This document shows, piece by piece, positions 13,631 to 24,077 of a DNA stretch of 64,000 nt. The stretch lies in NCBI GenBank assembly GCA_026874595.1, contig CM049318.1, positions 60,240,250 through 60,304,249 on the forward strand. The letters run 5' to 3'. A model generated the notes under the pieces. The model saw nothing but the letters and a program-made list of their open reading frames with translations. It ran no database searches and was not told where the DNA came from. Origin of the DNA: Sipunculus nudus. Taxonomy: Eukaryota; Annelida; Sipuncula; Golfingiida; Sipunculidae. The translations under genes were made by a program, and so were the position numbers. The stretch's first letter is position 1; every line of letters begins with the position of its first letter.

Positions 13631-15091
13631 CTAGAATACGTGTAGTCAACAAGCGACTACTTGTATCCTCCAAAATCAGAGAAGGACGGGTGAAGTGAGG
13701 CATGGATTGAGTGGCAAGGGGAAATAGAGTTACATGTGTTATATATTAGAATGGATCTCTGCCACAGAAACATGATTGTAGGTGGCGCCACCTGTTATTT
13801 GAATGAGAAACTATCCAAAATGTATTCACATGTAACATTTCGGGTGGAAAAATCAAACCACTGCAGAGATATGAGTGATTTTATCCCACAGCAGACAAAC
13901 AGATGGACGCTGTGCAAAAATGGCTGCAGGTGGCGCCACCATTTTTGTGTATGTTTTAAAGCTAACCAAGGGCTACATTTGTGTAAATTTTTTTTTTCCT
14001 GATCGGTCAAACGGTTCCCGAGATATGAGCTTGGATGTCTGCAGCGTAAACGTGAATGTAGGTGGCGCCACCTGTCATAAAATCAAAAAAGCTATCCAGG
14101 ATGTGTACGCATGCCGAACTTCAGGTGAATTAGTCAAGTCACTGCAGAGATATGAGTGATTTTAACCCAAGGCAGACGAACAGATGGACACTGTGCAAAC
14201 ATGATTGCAGGTGGTGCCACCATTTTTTGTGTATGATTAACAGCTATGTGAGATCTACACACATGCAAAAGTTTGGCCCAATTGGTCAAACGGTTACCAA
14301 GATATGAGCTTGGATGTCTGCAGCGTAAACTTGAATGTAGGTGGCGCCACCTGTCATAAAATCAGAAAAGCTATCCAGGATGTGTACGCATGCCGAAATT
14401 CAGGTGAATTAGTCAAGTCACTGCAGAGATATGAGTGATTTTAACCTAAGGCAGACAAACAGATGGACACTGTGCAAACATGGTTGCAGGTGGCGCCACC
14501 ATTTATTGTGTATGTTATAAAGCTCTCCAAGGGCTACATTTGTGCAAAAAAATTTTCCTGATCGGTCAAACGGTTCCCGAGATATGAGCTTGGATGTCTG
14601 AAGCGTAAACGTGAATGTAGGTGGCGCCACCTGTCATAAAATCAGAAAAGCTATCCAGGATCTTTACGCATGTCGAATTTCAGGTGAATTAGTCTAGTCA
14701 CTGCAGAGATATGAGTGATTTTAACCCAAGGCAGACGAACAGATGGACACTGTGCAAACATGGTTGCAGGTGGCGCCACCATTTTTTGTGTATGTTATAA
14801 AGCTCTCCAAGGGTTACATATGTGTAAAAAATTTTCCTGATCGGTCAAACGGTTCCCGAGATATGTGGGTTTATGTGTGGAAACAGACGCACAAACGGAC
14901 GCAGAGCGCAGAGGAAAGGTCAGAGGTCAAAACAAAATCGGGGCGCAGCAGTTCACATGTGACCCGAACATAATCCCGGGTTTCGTAAAATTCCGCCCAG
15001 CGGTTACGGTGGAGTTCTCCGGACACCTACGCGGCGGCGGCGGCGGCGTGCAGCTGAAAACATAGTATCCGCAAAACTCTGTTTTGGCGGA
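13631..15091 (-). mobile_element. Helitron-like element H3 with four tandem 280-bp units
   Basis: Read on the - strand it begins TCCGCCAAAACAGAG, with a hairpin partner GCGGATAC, and ends at CTAG preceded by a GTAGTC/GACTAC-type hairpin. These are Helitron-type ends. The interior is about four tandem copies of a 280-bp unit, each with two 12-bp palindromes GGTGGCGCCACC. These start at 13781, 13929, 14061, 14210 (one variant base), 14340, 14489, 14620 and 14769. A GGC-rich patch lies near 15030. No Rep/helicase coding is present, so it would need help in trans. Confidence 0.75.
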
Positions 15092-15427
15092 TACAATTAA
15101 ATTTCATATCCTGTATGTATATGCAAAGGTGTTGTTACTCCCCCAGTCGATCCTGCCCACCCCCCCCCCTCCCCTCCCCCTATTGAGTCTTTTAACCTGA
15201 GCCAGGAGACAATAGTTTTATGAAAAATGCATAAAATTTATTAAAAAAAGAAAATATATACAAAGGTACAGAGGTGTTGTAACTCCCATCAGAATCAACG
15301 CCCCCCCCCCCCCCCTTATGCACCACAATCAAGTCCATCCACCTGTAGACTGGGAACAGGTTGCAACTGTTCACGTTTTATAAAATTTTTAAAAAATTCG
15401 TTTAATTAAAAAAAAAGGATCTAACTG

Positions 15428-15660
15428 AACAAATGTGTAAACTGCTGAATTGTCAACAGCTTATCAAAAAGCCAGCCAATGAGCATGGTAATAGTATAGA
15501 TCTTATATTCACAAACTGCCTACATGCTTTAGTTTCAACACTGGGAAACATTTGGTCAGATCACAATATATTATTTGCAACAACATCTTCAAGCATATCA
15601 ACCACCCATGGCCTATGTTATTTTTTTCCTCTCAGACTTTATCTCCATTTGATATTATTT
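15428..15660 (+). pseudogene. LINE endonuclease remnant, copy b (best preserved)
   Basis: The frame from 15433 reads CQQLIKKPTNEHGN, then SIDLIFTNC, and later IWSDHNILFA. This matches the C-terminal part of the apurinic-type endonuclease of non-LTR retrotransposons, with the conserved S-D-H motif at 15556-15564. It lies in the 3' part of E-b next to the terminal palindrome. Only about 70 codons remain, so it is not active. Related pieces occur at 5031, 23773 and 47746. Confidence 0.6.
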
Positions 15661-15717
15661 TAGATTTTTAATTTCAAGTTCAACTTCAGCTGAGCACAGT
15701 GACCCATGGGTCCCTTG

Positions 15718-16188
15718 TTTAAAGACTGAAATTAACTACTTAATTAAGAATTGAATCGAGAATTTAGTCAGAGGTAAAGAGTCAATAATTGAATCGATTC
15801 TAACGGCCCTCACAGTTCACAGGCCCACCTTTCAGTTCAGGTAATACTGTATATACAGTTTGAATCCTTGATTGGGTTTAATCAAATTTCTGTTTGTGAT
15901 AAATTCTTTCAATGTAAAATGAGGCTATGGAGGGAGAAGCGAAAGTTTTACATGATTATTTATCCTTGAAAACAACCTAAAACTCAAAGAAACTCCAGGG
16001 AATTCATGATTAGTTGGTTGCTCAGAACAAATGAAGGAAGTTACGTGTACTTGTTAGATTATACTCGCAGGTTCTCGATATGGATGTATATTTAAGCTGT
16101 ATATTTACTTGTTTCTTTATACTTTAGTGTATGCAGGATTTCACTGTGGGTTTATATAAGATATATTTATATTTGTTTGTTTATACAG
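15718..16188. other. Sequence just upstream of the first visible CHPF exon
   Basis: An intron ending in the acceptor TTTATACAG at 16180-16188. No other feature was recognised. Confidence 0.6.
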
Positions 16189-16317
16189 ACTGTGATGGCC
16201 AAAGTATACGAAAATCTGGATTGGTGCATTAAGAATGCGGGTACAAGCTCCCATACAGACAACATAGGCCAGTGTGTACAACACTCCACTCAAGTGCCCT
16301 GTATGCAGGATGTTCAG
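16189..16317 (+). CDS. CHPF: CHPF exon (first visible): end of the N-terminal glycosyltransferase-like domain
   Basis: A 43-codon exon in phase 0, bounded by acceptor TTTATACAG and donor CAG|GTCAGT. It encodes VYENLDWC and IGQCVQHSTQVPC, which align with the LRPHLDGC and LGRCILDATGVGC stretches I recall for vertebrate chondroitin polymerizing factor. That places it at the end of the GT31-like N-terminal half. The protein is a type II Golgi membrane protein. By family knowledge it partners chondroitin synthase in building the alternating glucuronate/N-acetylgalactosamine chain, with little catalytic activity of its own. Signal anchor and N-terminal exons are not in view. Short exon and intron phase were assigned from splice sites and continuity with 18258-18406. 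Confidence 0.8.
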
Positions 16318-16379
16318 GTCAGTATGGCACACGTTGTACTGTTATCCACTGTCTATGTGATTAATGTCAGATTATAGTG

Positions 16380-16612
16380 GACACATGTATGCTAAAGTCC
16401 AACAAACCCTTGTCAAGTAGCTTCATACCTGACCAAGATTTATAATTGTTTAGTTCACCTTCAGTGCAGGCCATAGTGTTGAACTGGGAAAGTAAAACTT
16501 TGTAATTTTTTCCTCTGCAATGGAAAAGCATTAATCTAGTTTTGCTTCTCCTATGTAAATTTGTCAGACTAACTGTCAATCTTCTGGTCGAGGGAGCTGG
16601 TGCAGGCATAGC
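16380..16612 (-). pseudogene. Degraded LINE reverse transcriptase fragment
   Basis: The - strand frame encodes SKTRLMLFH, then LNNYKSWSGMKLLD and DFSIHVSTII. This resembles the conserved region after the catalytic box of non-LTR reverse transcriptases, where NKTK.M.FH is followed by YKYLG..LD and F..H. No flanking LINE domains were found. It lies inside a CHPF intron, antisense to the gene. Confidence 0.5.
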
Positions 16613-16639
16613 TTCTGCTATCTGCTGTGACCAGCTTGT

Positions 16640-17579
16640 GCACCAACTTCGTTCAATAAAAAAAATATAAATTTGCATTTCCTTTGAAGATGGTTCGATA
16701 TAATTGTAATAATTTTAGCTACACTATAGCTTTGTATACATGTGTATATGATCTTTATACACCAATATTATAATTAGCAAATAAATGATCATTAATGAAA
16801 AGAGTGCTGCTCAGTATCTATTTTACATTGACATCTTCAGAAAAAGATGAGACCACATAAAATGAAAAAAAAGTATCATGCAAGCAAGATCTGAGAGTTT
16901 TTTTTTTTACAAACAGATGGCACAGAATTAAAAAGCCTTCCCATGCATGTGTTTTCACTGTTTTGCCTGTCCAAGACAGGTGGAAAGACACTTACAATCC
17001 TTGGGGGTAGTACATTAGTCTCAGCAAATACTAGGCAAATAATGTAAAAACATAAGGCTATCTTACAAATTATGCAACTTATTTATTGTAGCTTTATTAT
17101 ATTTTACAATGGTGCTGGACATTTATCACTGCCAATGCCATAGCATTTTCTCTAGATAATTGTCTCATTAATAATTATTTAAGTATCCATTATTTATTCC
17201 ATGGTATTCTACCCACAGAAGACTTGAACAAATTCATAAATCTAACATGAGGAGCTAACATATTTGTCATGCCATCAGGATGCTTACAATTTTATTGAAT
17301 TTGTTGTCATGGTAACATCCTTGTATGACATTGTACCCAAACAGCTGTGCATGTCATATCACAACTCTGAGGCATTACAGAGTTGATGGTTTGGGAAGGG
17401 GGGGGGGCAGATAGCTTTACTAGCAGCTCCACTAAGAGCTGCAATACAACAACACAGTTTATTTTTGTTGGGGGAGGGAGCAGGTTGAAAGCTGGACCAT
17501 GGTAGCCTTAAGTTAGGCATACTGTGTAATAAAATTGGGACCTTACATCATTAACTACAAAGAAGCATGCAGCCAATTT
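16640..17579. other. CHPF intron, nothing recognised
   Basis: AT-rich intronic sequence with a short G run near 17400. No RNA gene or repeat family was recognised. Confidence 0.5.
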
Positions 17580-17790
17580 TAATGCTCAACTGTAGTACTC
17601 AGCTGAGGGACTAACTGTAGCACTGAGTACTCAACTGCATTGTTCACCTGAGATACTGAGTGCTTAACTGTGGTGCTCAACAGTTGTGCTCAGCTCTAGT
17701 GTATTTCTTAATTATTTTGTTCATCTGTAGTGCTCAAATATACTGCTCAGCTGCATTGCTCAATTATAGTACCCAAGTGCAGCATGTGGC
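17580..17790 (+). repeat. Degenerate short tandem repeat
   Basis: Variants of TGCTCAACTGTAGTACTCAG recur about eight times at 20-30 bp spacing. Strongly diverged. Confidence 0.65.
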
Positions 17791-17837
17791 CAGTCATGTG
17801 TCATTATGAGTTATTGGTGTTGGAGTGGTGTTATATA

Positions 17838-18222
17838 CTGTAGTTGCCTTTTTGTTCACGAGGGTTTCAAATTTTCACTATTTGTGAAAAAGTGATTGTC
17901 GTGAAAATAAAACCTTCATGAAAAAGAGGTCCAATCTTTGAAGGCAAAGTTGAAAAGACTGACATTATGAATAAATAGATTATGTATGTTCAAAGATAGA
18001 TCTTTTAAATGATATTGTATCTTTCCAGTTGTCTTTCCCATTTTCAATATTTTTGTTAATAAGGTGTACATAATATTTAATACAATTAATTCACATAACA
18101 ATGATTGTACTCGGCGTATATGTCTTTTGTATTGTGAGGTCGCGTAAATGGAACCCTTGCAATAAAACTTTGAAAGGGAAAATGGTGAAATTTTAACCCT
18201 GTGAATATGAAGCCAGGCACAG
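17838..18222 (+). mobile_element. TA-flanked MITE, copy M2
   Basis: It starts CTGTAGTTGCCTTTTTG and ends in CCAGGCACAG, inverted counterparts of each other and of M3, with TA on both sides. Internal CACGAGGG and GTGAAAAT words echo the CG-rich motifs of M3. It ends only 35 bp before the next CHPF exon. Confidence 0.7.
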
Positions 18223-18257
18223 TAGTATAGGGATACATGTTTTTCCTGTTATTTCAG

Positions 18258-18406
18258 AACATTTCATACAAATCATACCTGGACAAGCACCTGTACCTGC
18301 ACAGAAACCCCCAAGCAGAGTGGTCAACAGCCCACGTTAACCAGCTGAACAGCGCAATAACCGTTCACAGGATTGATAAACCCAGCACTACGTACAAGCT
18401 GCACAG
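18258..18406 (+). CDS. CHPF: CHPF exon: linker between the two glycosyltransferase-like halves
   Basis: 149 bp, acceptor GTTATTTCAG and donor CACAG|GTACAG. It enters in phase 0 and leaves after two bases of an arginine codon. It encodes NISYKSYLDKHLYLH through TYKLHR. This matches the family linker in which a VHYSHLEL-type segment precedes a YQLH motif. The split AG|G codon with the next exon gives LHRYFCELEL, which supports the splice assignment. Confidence 0.8.
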
Positions 18407-18620
18407 GTACAGGCTTGCCACATGTATTTGTAAATTTAAAGCTGGTTATGTATGATACAGACTGCCCGAAGGCATAATTATTGCAACCATTATGTGACTA
18501 GAGATAAAACTGAAATTAAGTTTTGATCAATTAAAAATCGGACAAAAGCTCCAGTATATCCATAATCAATGCAAGGATTGTCCTGAACTTTGATATGCAT
18601 GTTCATTTTGTTGCACATAG

Positions 18621-18967
18621 GAGCGTGGTGGTGTAATGGATAGGGCGCTGGACTTGTGACTGCAGGGTCGTGGGTTCGCATCCCGTTCTGACTGGCGTCT
18701 GCGCTAAGACTCCTAGGCAAAGTCTTTACCACAAGGGTGCGCTCTCTCGACCCAGGAGTGAATGGGTACTGGTCATGGGAGGAAGGCAAATGTAGACAAA
18801 TACCTTCTAGCGCCTGATATGGCAGCTTGGGTTGTATGCTCCCCAGGGAGCCGAGAAAAGCTACAAGAATGAACAGGCCCGAAAGACCAGGAAGGCAAAG
18901 TCGGATGAGACTGAAAATGTCGGTGATATCAGACTATAAACCCCCACCTTTACCTTTTACCTTTTAC
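18621..18967 (+). mobile_element. tRNA-derived SINE
   Basis: The first 65 bp are tRNA-like, with an A box TGGTGTAATGG at 18629-18639 and a B box GGTTCGCATCC at 18673-18683 at normal spacing, so RNA polymerase III promotion is expected. About 220 bp of tRNA-unrelated body follow. The tail is a T/C-rich simple repeat of the CTTTTAC type. It lies in the CHPF intron, sense strand, and its tail ends 14 bp before the next exon. A true tRNA gene is ruled out by imperfect stems and the long body. Confidence 0.85.
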
Positions 18968-18981
18968 ATTGACTTTTGCAG

Positions 18982-19100
18982 GTATTTTTGTGAGCTGGAG
19001 CTGAACCAAACACAACAAGATCTGGAGAAGACCAAAGAGGAGATAATCAAACTGGCCCCACTCACCCCACAAGGGAAGGACGGTCTCACGTGGCCCATCG
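18982..19100 (+). CDS. CHPF: CHPF exon: helical linker to the second domain
   Basis: 119 bp, acceptor CTTTTGCAG and donor ATCG|GTCAGT. It completes the split arginine codon and leaves in phase 1. It encodes YFCELELNQTQQDLEKTKEE and later WPIG. The first part is charged and probably helical, and it aligns with the ARAELERTYQEIQELQ segment recalled for vertebrate CHPF. The polypyrimidine tract of its acceptor is mostly the tail of the SINE just upstream. The next intron is 13.7 kb. Confidence 0.8.
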
Positions 19101-19417
19101 GTCAGTTCTCACTGTGTATCAGACGAGAGAGTTATATATAATATTTAAGACTCAGACTCTTTTAGCTTTCCTTTTTGAATGGTTGAATTGGAATTCCGAT
19201 TTCATCTTCTTCAGAGCTCTAAAAATACATTATCTCAATATACTATTGGTATCTCAATACTTAACTCATACTTCAGAATATGATACACAACACAATACAT
19301 ATACAAGTAGGTTGTATTGGAATTCTGATGACATCTGCTCATACCAAGATGATATTTGACTTTGTATTACACATATTTATGCATTGATGAATCACTACAG
19401 CCCTACTCATAATTGTA

Positions 19418-21451
19418 TCCGTCAAAACGAAGTTTTGCGGATACTATGTTTATGACTGGGTTCCGCCGCCACGTTCGTGTCCGGAGAACTCCTCTGAGAC
19501 TACCAGACTGATTTTACCTAAACTTACACAAATTATCAGGTCACATGTGAACTGGTGCCTAACCTATTGGCGTTGACCTCTGACCTTTCCTCTCTGCCAA
19601 GCATCCATTTGTGTAGCCGTGACAACCCGACTCAGTAGGCAATCGGATAATTGGGCTGGTAAGCCTACTCGAGTCGTGATACTAGTAATATGGAGGAATG
19701 TATTGCAGTGGTCTTGCATCTGGTTGCATTCATATTGTGGTAAACGGCCCATAATCTCAATATTATGCTTAGAATTGTGAATAAACACAAAAGCATATAT
19801 GTGTGCTCGCAACTCAAACTGAAACACTGTCTCCATGGACACGGGTCATTTCCTGTGTCGCCTGCAAGTTGCCTGCATCCTGTAACCCGTGCGAGCCATG
19901 CTTGTGTTCATGCGGTCATAAATTCAACAAACATGCCGAGGGGTTTACCAATGTGCTGGGTTAAACAGGAAATTTTCTCACTCATATTTGGTATTATTAG
20001 AAAGTACACAAAAACTGCTAACGAATGGTCTGGTTTATGTTGATTGACAGTGCTCCTGTAGCCCATGAAGCGTTGTCAGAAATGACCAACATAAATGCAT
20101 CTTCATAAGGCCTTATAATGCGATCCTCAGACGTAGATGTCATGACACTCTGGTGCTAATCTGGTCATAATGCCAGAGGGTCAATATGACGCTAGCATTT
20201 GTGCATCTGTTTCCACACATAAACCCACATATCTCAGGAACCGTTTGACAGATAATGAAAAAATTTTGTACAAATGTAGCCCATGGATAGCTTAGTAACA
20301 TACAAAAAATGGTGGGGCCACTTGCAACCATGTTTGCACAGTATCCATCTGTTCATCTACCTTGGGTTAAAATCACTCATATCTCTGTAGTTGTTTGACT
20401 AATTCACCTGAAATTCGGCGTGCGTTTACATCCTGGATAGCTTTCTTGATTTTATAACAGGTGGCGCCATCTACATTCACGTTCACACTGCAGACATCCA
20501 TGCTTATATCTCTGGACTGGTTTGACATATCTTCCTGAAAATTTGCATGTGTATAGATCTCACATAGCTCTTTATCATACGCAAAACTGGTGGCACCACC
20601 TGCAACCATTTGTGCACAGCGTCCGTCTGTTTGTCTGCTGTGGGATAAAATCACTCATATCTCAGCAGTGGTTTGACATATCTGCCTAAAATTTTGCAGG
20701 TTTATACATCCTGGATAGCTTTCTTTATTTTATGACAGGTGGCGCCACCTATATTCTAGTTTACGCTGCAGACATACAAGCTCATATCTCGGGAATCGTT
20801 TGACCGATTGGGTCAAAATTTTGCATGTGTATAGATCTCACATAGCTCTTAATCACACACACAACTGGAGGGGCCAACTTTAACCATTTTTGCACAGCTT
20901 CAGTCTGTTTGCTATGGGCTAAAATCACTCATATCTCAGTAGTGGTTTGACTTATCTGCAAAAAATTTTGCGTGTTTATACATCTTGGATAGCTTTCTCG
21001 ATTTTTTTGGCAGGTTGCGCCACCCACTTTCCAGTTTACGCTGCAGACATCCAAGCTCATACCTCAGGAACTGTTTGACCGATTGGGCCAAAATTTTGCA
21101 TTTGTAAAGATCTCACATAGCTCTTAATCATACACACAATTGGTTGAGCCACCTGCCACGATTTTTGCACAAGTCCTTCTGTTTGTCTGCTGTGGGATAA
21201 AATAACTCATATACATGTAGTGGTTTGACTTATCTGCCTAAAATTTTGCATATGTATACAACTTGGACAGCTTTCAGGATTTTGTGGTAGGTGGTGCAAC
21301 CTACATACTCATTTCGGCTGCAGACATCCATGCTAATATGCAACACACCTCACTCTTTTTCCCCTTGCCACTCAATCCATGCCTCACTTCACCCGTTCCA
21401 CTCTGATTTTGGCGGATACATGTAGTCGCTTGTCGACTACCCGTATTCTAG
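19418..21451 (+). mobile_element. Helitron-like element H4, complete-looking
   Basis: It begins TCCGTCAAAACGAAGTTTTG with the hairpin partner GCGGATAC. It ends with the perfect stem GTAGTCG/CGACTAC (loop CTTGT), seven bases, then CTAG. The flanks are A on the left and T on the right, as expected for Helitron insertion between A and T. The interior is made of H-family tandem units with GGTGGCGCCACC-type palindromes near 20460, 20605 and 20739. No protein coding is seen. The 40-bp minisatellite starts directly after CTAG. Confidence 0.75.
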
Positions 21452-22168
21452 TTCATTTACATGTTCTGTGTGTATTCTGCTGTTCCAAGCTCCTAATATC
21501 CATGTTCTGTATATGTATTCTGCTGTTCCAAGCTGCTTATGTCCATGTTTTGTATGTATTCTGGTGTTCCATGCTCCTAATATCCATGTTCTGTATATGT
21601 ATTCTGCTGTTCCAGGCTACTCATATCCATGTTCTGTATGTTTTTTGCTGTTCAAGGCTACTCACATCCATGTTCTGTATGTTTTTTGCTGTTCCAGGCT
21701 ACTCACATCCATGTCCTGTATGTTTTTTGCTGTTTCAGGCTGCTCACATCCATGTCCTGTATGGTTTTTGCTGTTCAGGCAGCTCATATCCATGTTCTGT
21801 ATGTTTTTTGCTGTTCAGGCTACTCACATCCATGTTCTGTATGTTTTTTGCTGTTCAGGCTGCTCACATCCATGTTCTGTATGTTTTTTGCCGTTCAGGC
21901 AGCTCATATCCATGTTCTGTATGTTTTTTGCTGTTCAGGCTACTCACATCCATGTTCTGTATGTTTTTTGCTGTTCTGGCTACTCACATCCATGTTCTGT
22001 ATTTTGTTTGCTGTTCTGGCTGCTTATATCCATGTTTTGTATGTTTTTTGCTGTTCTGGCTGCTCACATACATGTTCTGTATGTTTTTTGCTGTTCAGGC
22101 TGCTCACATCCATGTTCTGTATGTTTTTTGCTGTTCAGGCTGCTCACATCCATGTTCTGTATGTTTTT
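21452..22168 (+). repeat. 40-bp minisatellite, block 1 (about 17 units)
   Basis: The regular unit starts GCTGTTCAGGCTGCTCACAT and ends in a T run. The first few units are longer and more diverged. Many units here carry TTCAGG or TTCCAGG after the T run. No stop codon occurs in any forward frame over long stretches, so the long cysteine- and phenylalanine-rich frames are by-products of the repeat. Confidence 0.97.
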
Positions 22169-22930
22169 AGCTCAGCTGACTATAAGTCATCTGAGCTATA
22201 GTCGTGGTCCATTGTCCGTCGTCCGTCCGTCTGTCCGTCCGTCCGTCCGTCCGTCCGTCCGTCCGTCCGTAGATGTGGCACGTTTTGAAACCGTAAGACC
22301 TAGGAATCCAAAATTCAGCATAATGTTAGATGTCCCCAAGATCTCCTACCAAGCCGAAAACTGGGTCTTTGCGACTTCGTTCCTTTGAGAAATTAAGGAA
22401 AAACCTCAATTTTTTATTAAAATCCTATTTTCACACTTCAGGACTGCCTAATATCAAAACCACTCATCTGTTTTTTCTCATATTTACCATAAATATTCCT
22501 CTATATTGTTCCTATGTACATGCAGGAAATTAAGTCTGTAAACTATAAATTCTTTAAGTTATGGGCCAAAACATAATGGACTTTGTAAAAAATCAGGAAA
22601 AATAATAACTCACTTAACATGAAAAATTTTGAAACTAGAGTCTATTTTCTCAAGTATATAACTATGTTTAATTAAGATTCAATTGTTTACCGAAAATAAG
22701 ATCTGAATTTTGTAAATTTTTTAAGTTATTAGCATAAAAAAAAATCAGTACCTTAAATTTTGCCCAACTTTGACCATGGCACGTTTTTTTCCTGTAAGCA
22801 CCATTGATTTAATTTTCACAGCATGTAAACATAAATATTTAGTTTGTCTAAATCTGAAATTTGAAAATAAAAGCTTGAAAATTAAGCTAGTTATTGATTT
22901 TTTTTCTGTAGTCACTTGCTTTGATTACAG

Positions 22931-23021
22931 ATGCAGGGTCCCACTCCAGGTCACTGGAAGTCAGCTATGCCAGGGTTTCTGATTTGTTACAGTCACTGGG
23001 GGAGATCCCCTGCTGTGACAG
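22931..23021 (+). pseudogene. Exon-like module in E1, source unknown
   Basis: A 91-bp stretch is preceded by TTTGATTACAG and followed by GTGTAC, so it has exon-like borders. One frame reads AGSHSRSLEVSYARVSDLLQ and continues to EIPCCDR. The same module is in E5 at 46934-47024. I do not recognise the source protein. A second forward frame is also open, so coding origin is an inference. Confidence 0.35.
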
Positions 23022-23772
23022 GTGTACAGTTATTCTCATATCACCACCCCAATCACCCCCCCCCCCCCCCCCCCTGCAAACCCAACCCACCAAGTGTTAT
23101 GCACTAATGGTTATTGATTTCACTGTATCTCCTTAATTGTAATGCTGTTTCCACTCCGATATGCAAAAACTTTCCTTGAAAAAATAATTCAAGGTGTAAT
23201 CAAAAAGATGCAATGTTGTGTAATGTAACATTTTTAAAGAAATCAAATTTCTTTTAAATGATTTTAACAAATATAATTGAACCCATCAGTATGCTTAAAT
23301 TATTATAAAATATGAAGCACATTATGGATAATTAAAGACACAATTAAAAATTGTGAAATCTAAATCAAGTATTATTTTTAGATATTTATTGTTTTGCAGA
23401 TTTAAAAGATATATTTTTGTGGTAAAAAATAAATAAACATTTGTATGCATGATGTGGTGTTATCTGACAAGATTGAGATTTATGATGATGCAATTGAGAA
23501 TTATGAATCAACTTTTATATTCAGATATATATGTTAAATTGGAAATGTATAGAAATATAAACTTAAATTAGAAAATAATTGATGTGATAAAAAAATGAGG
23601 ATTTAATACAAACATTTGTTCATTATTTTCCTGCCTCAGCAGAATTTGAGATCAGGCTTTGTTTGCCCTGTTTTATGTTGTTTATTAGCTCTATTTCAAC
23701 TGTATACATTTCATAAAAAAAAATACATATATACTTAATAATATATATTATACAAAAAAATAGATTCGATTG

Positions 23773-24030
23773 AACAAATGTGTAAACTACTGAAATGTCA
23801 ACAGTTAATCAAAAAACCAACTAATGATCATGGTAATAGTACAGATCATTTGTTCACAAACTGCTCACATGCTTTAGTTTCAACATTAGGAAACACATGG
23901 TCAGGTCACAAAATATTTTTTGCAACAATTTCCTGCTCATCAATACAAACCAATCATATAAACCAACCATGGCCTTTATTACCTCTTCCTCTTACACTTT
24001 ATCTCCATTTGATATTATTTTAGATTTTTA
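23773..24030 (+). pseudogene. LINE endonuclease remnant, copy c
   Basis: Encodes CKLLKCQQLIKKPTNDHGN, then HLFTNC and a WSGH in place of WSDH, so the conserved aspartate is lost. It forms the 3' part of E1. Confidence 0.55.
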
Positions 24031-24077
24031 CCTTCAAGGTTAACATCAGCTGAGCGTCGAGGCCCATAGGTCCCTTG

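Larger units (their letters stand above)
13202..15717 (+). mobile_element. E element (copy E-b) split by a Helitron-like insertion
   Basis: It has the 5' hairpin AGCTCAGCTGACTATAAGT and ends with GACCCATGGGTC plus CCTTG and TTT. The body is interrupted at 13631-15091 by H3 in reverse orientation. The 3' part carries a 15-C tract (15301-15315) and the best preserved LINE endonuclease remnant of the family. Confidence 0.75.
22169..24077 (+). mobile_element. E element (copy E1), short type with LINE fragment
   Basis: A 5' hairpin AGCTCAGCTGACTATAAGT is followed by a TCCG/TCTG tandem tract. The body has the GCACGTTTTTTTCCTGTAAG motif. The 3' end is GCCCATAGGTC plus CCTTG and TTT. It carries an exon-like module (22931-23021), a 19-C tract (23056-23074) and a LINE endonuclease remnant. 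It sits in the T run of a minisatellite unit, and the array resumes immediately after it. Confidence 0.85.

Noticed and set aside
18621-18690. A genuine tRNA gene
   Set aside because: A and B boxes are present, but the stems are imperfect and a long unrelated body plus a simple-repeat tail follow, which marks a SINE.
22921-23136. A real small protein with a proline run
   Set aside because: The proline run is a translated poly-C tract. Only the 91-bp part before it is coding-like, and it lies in a repeated element.
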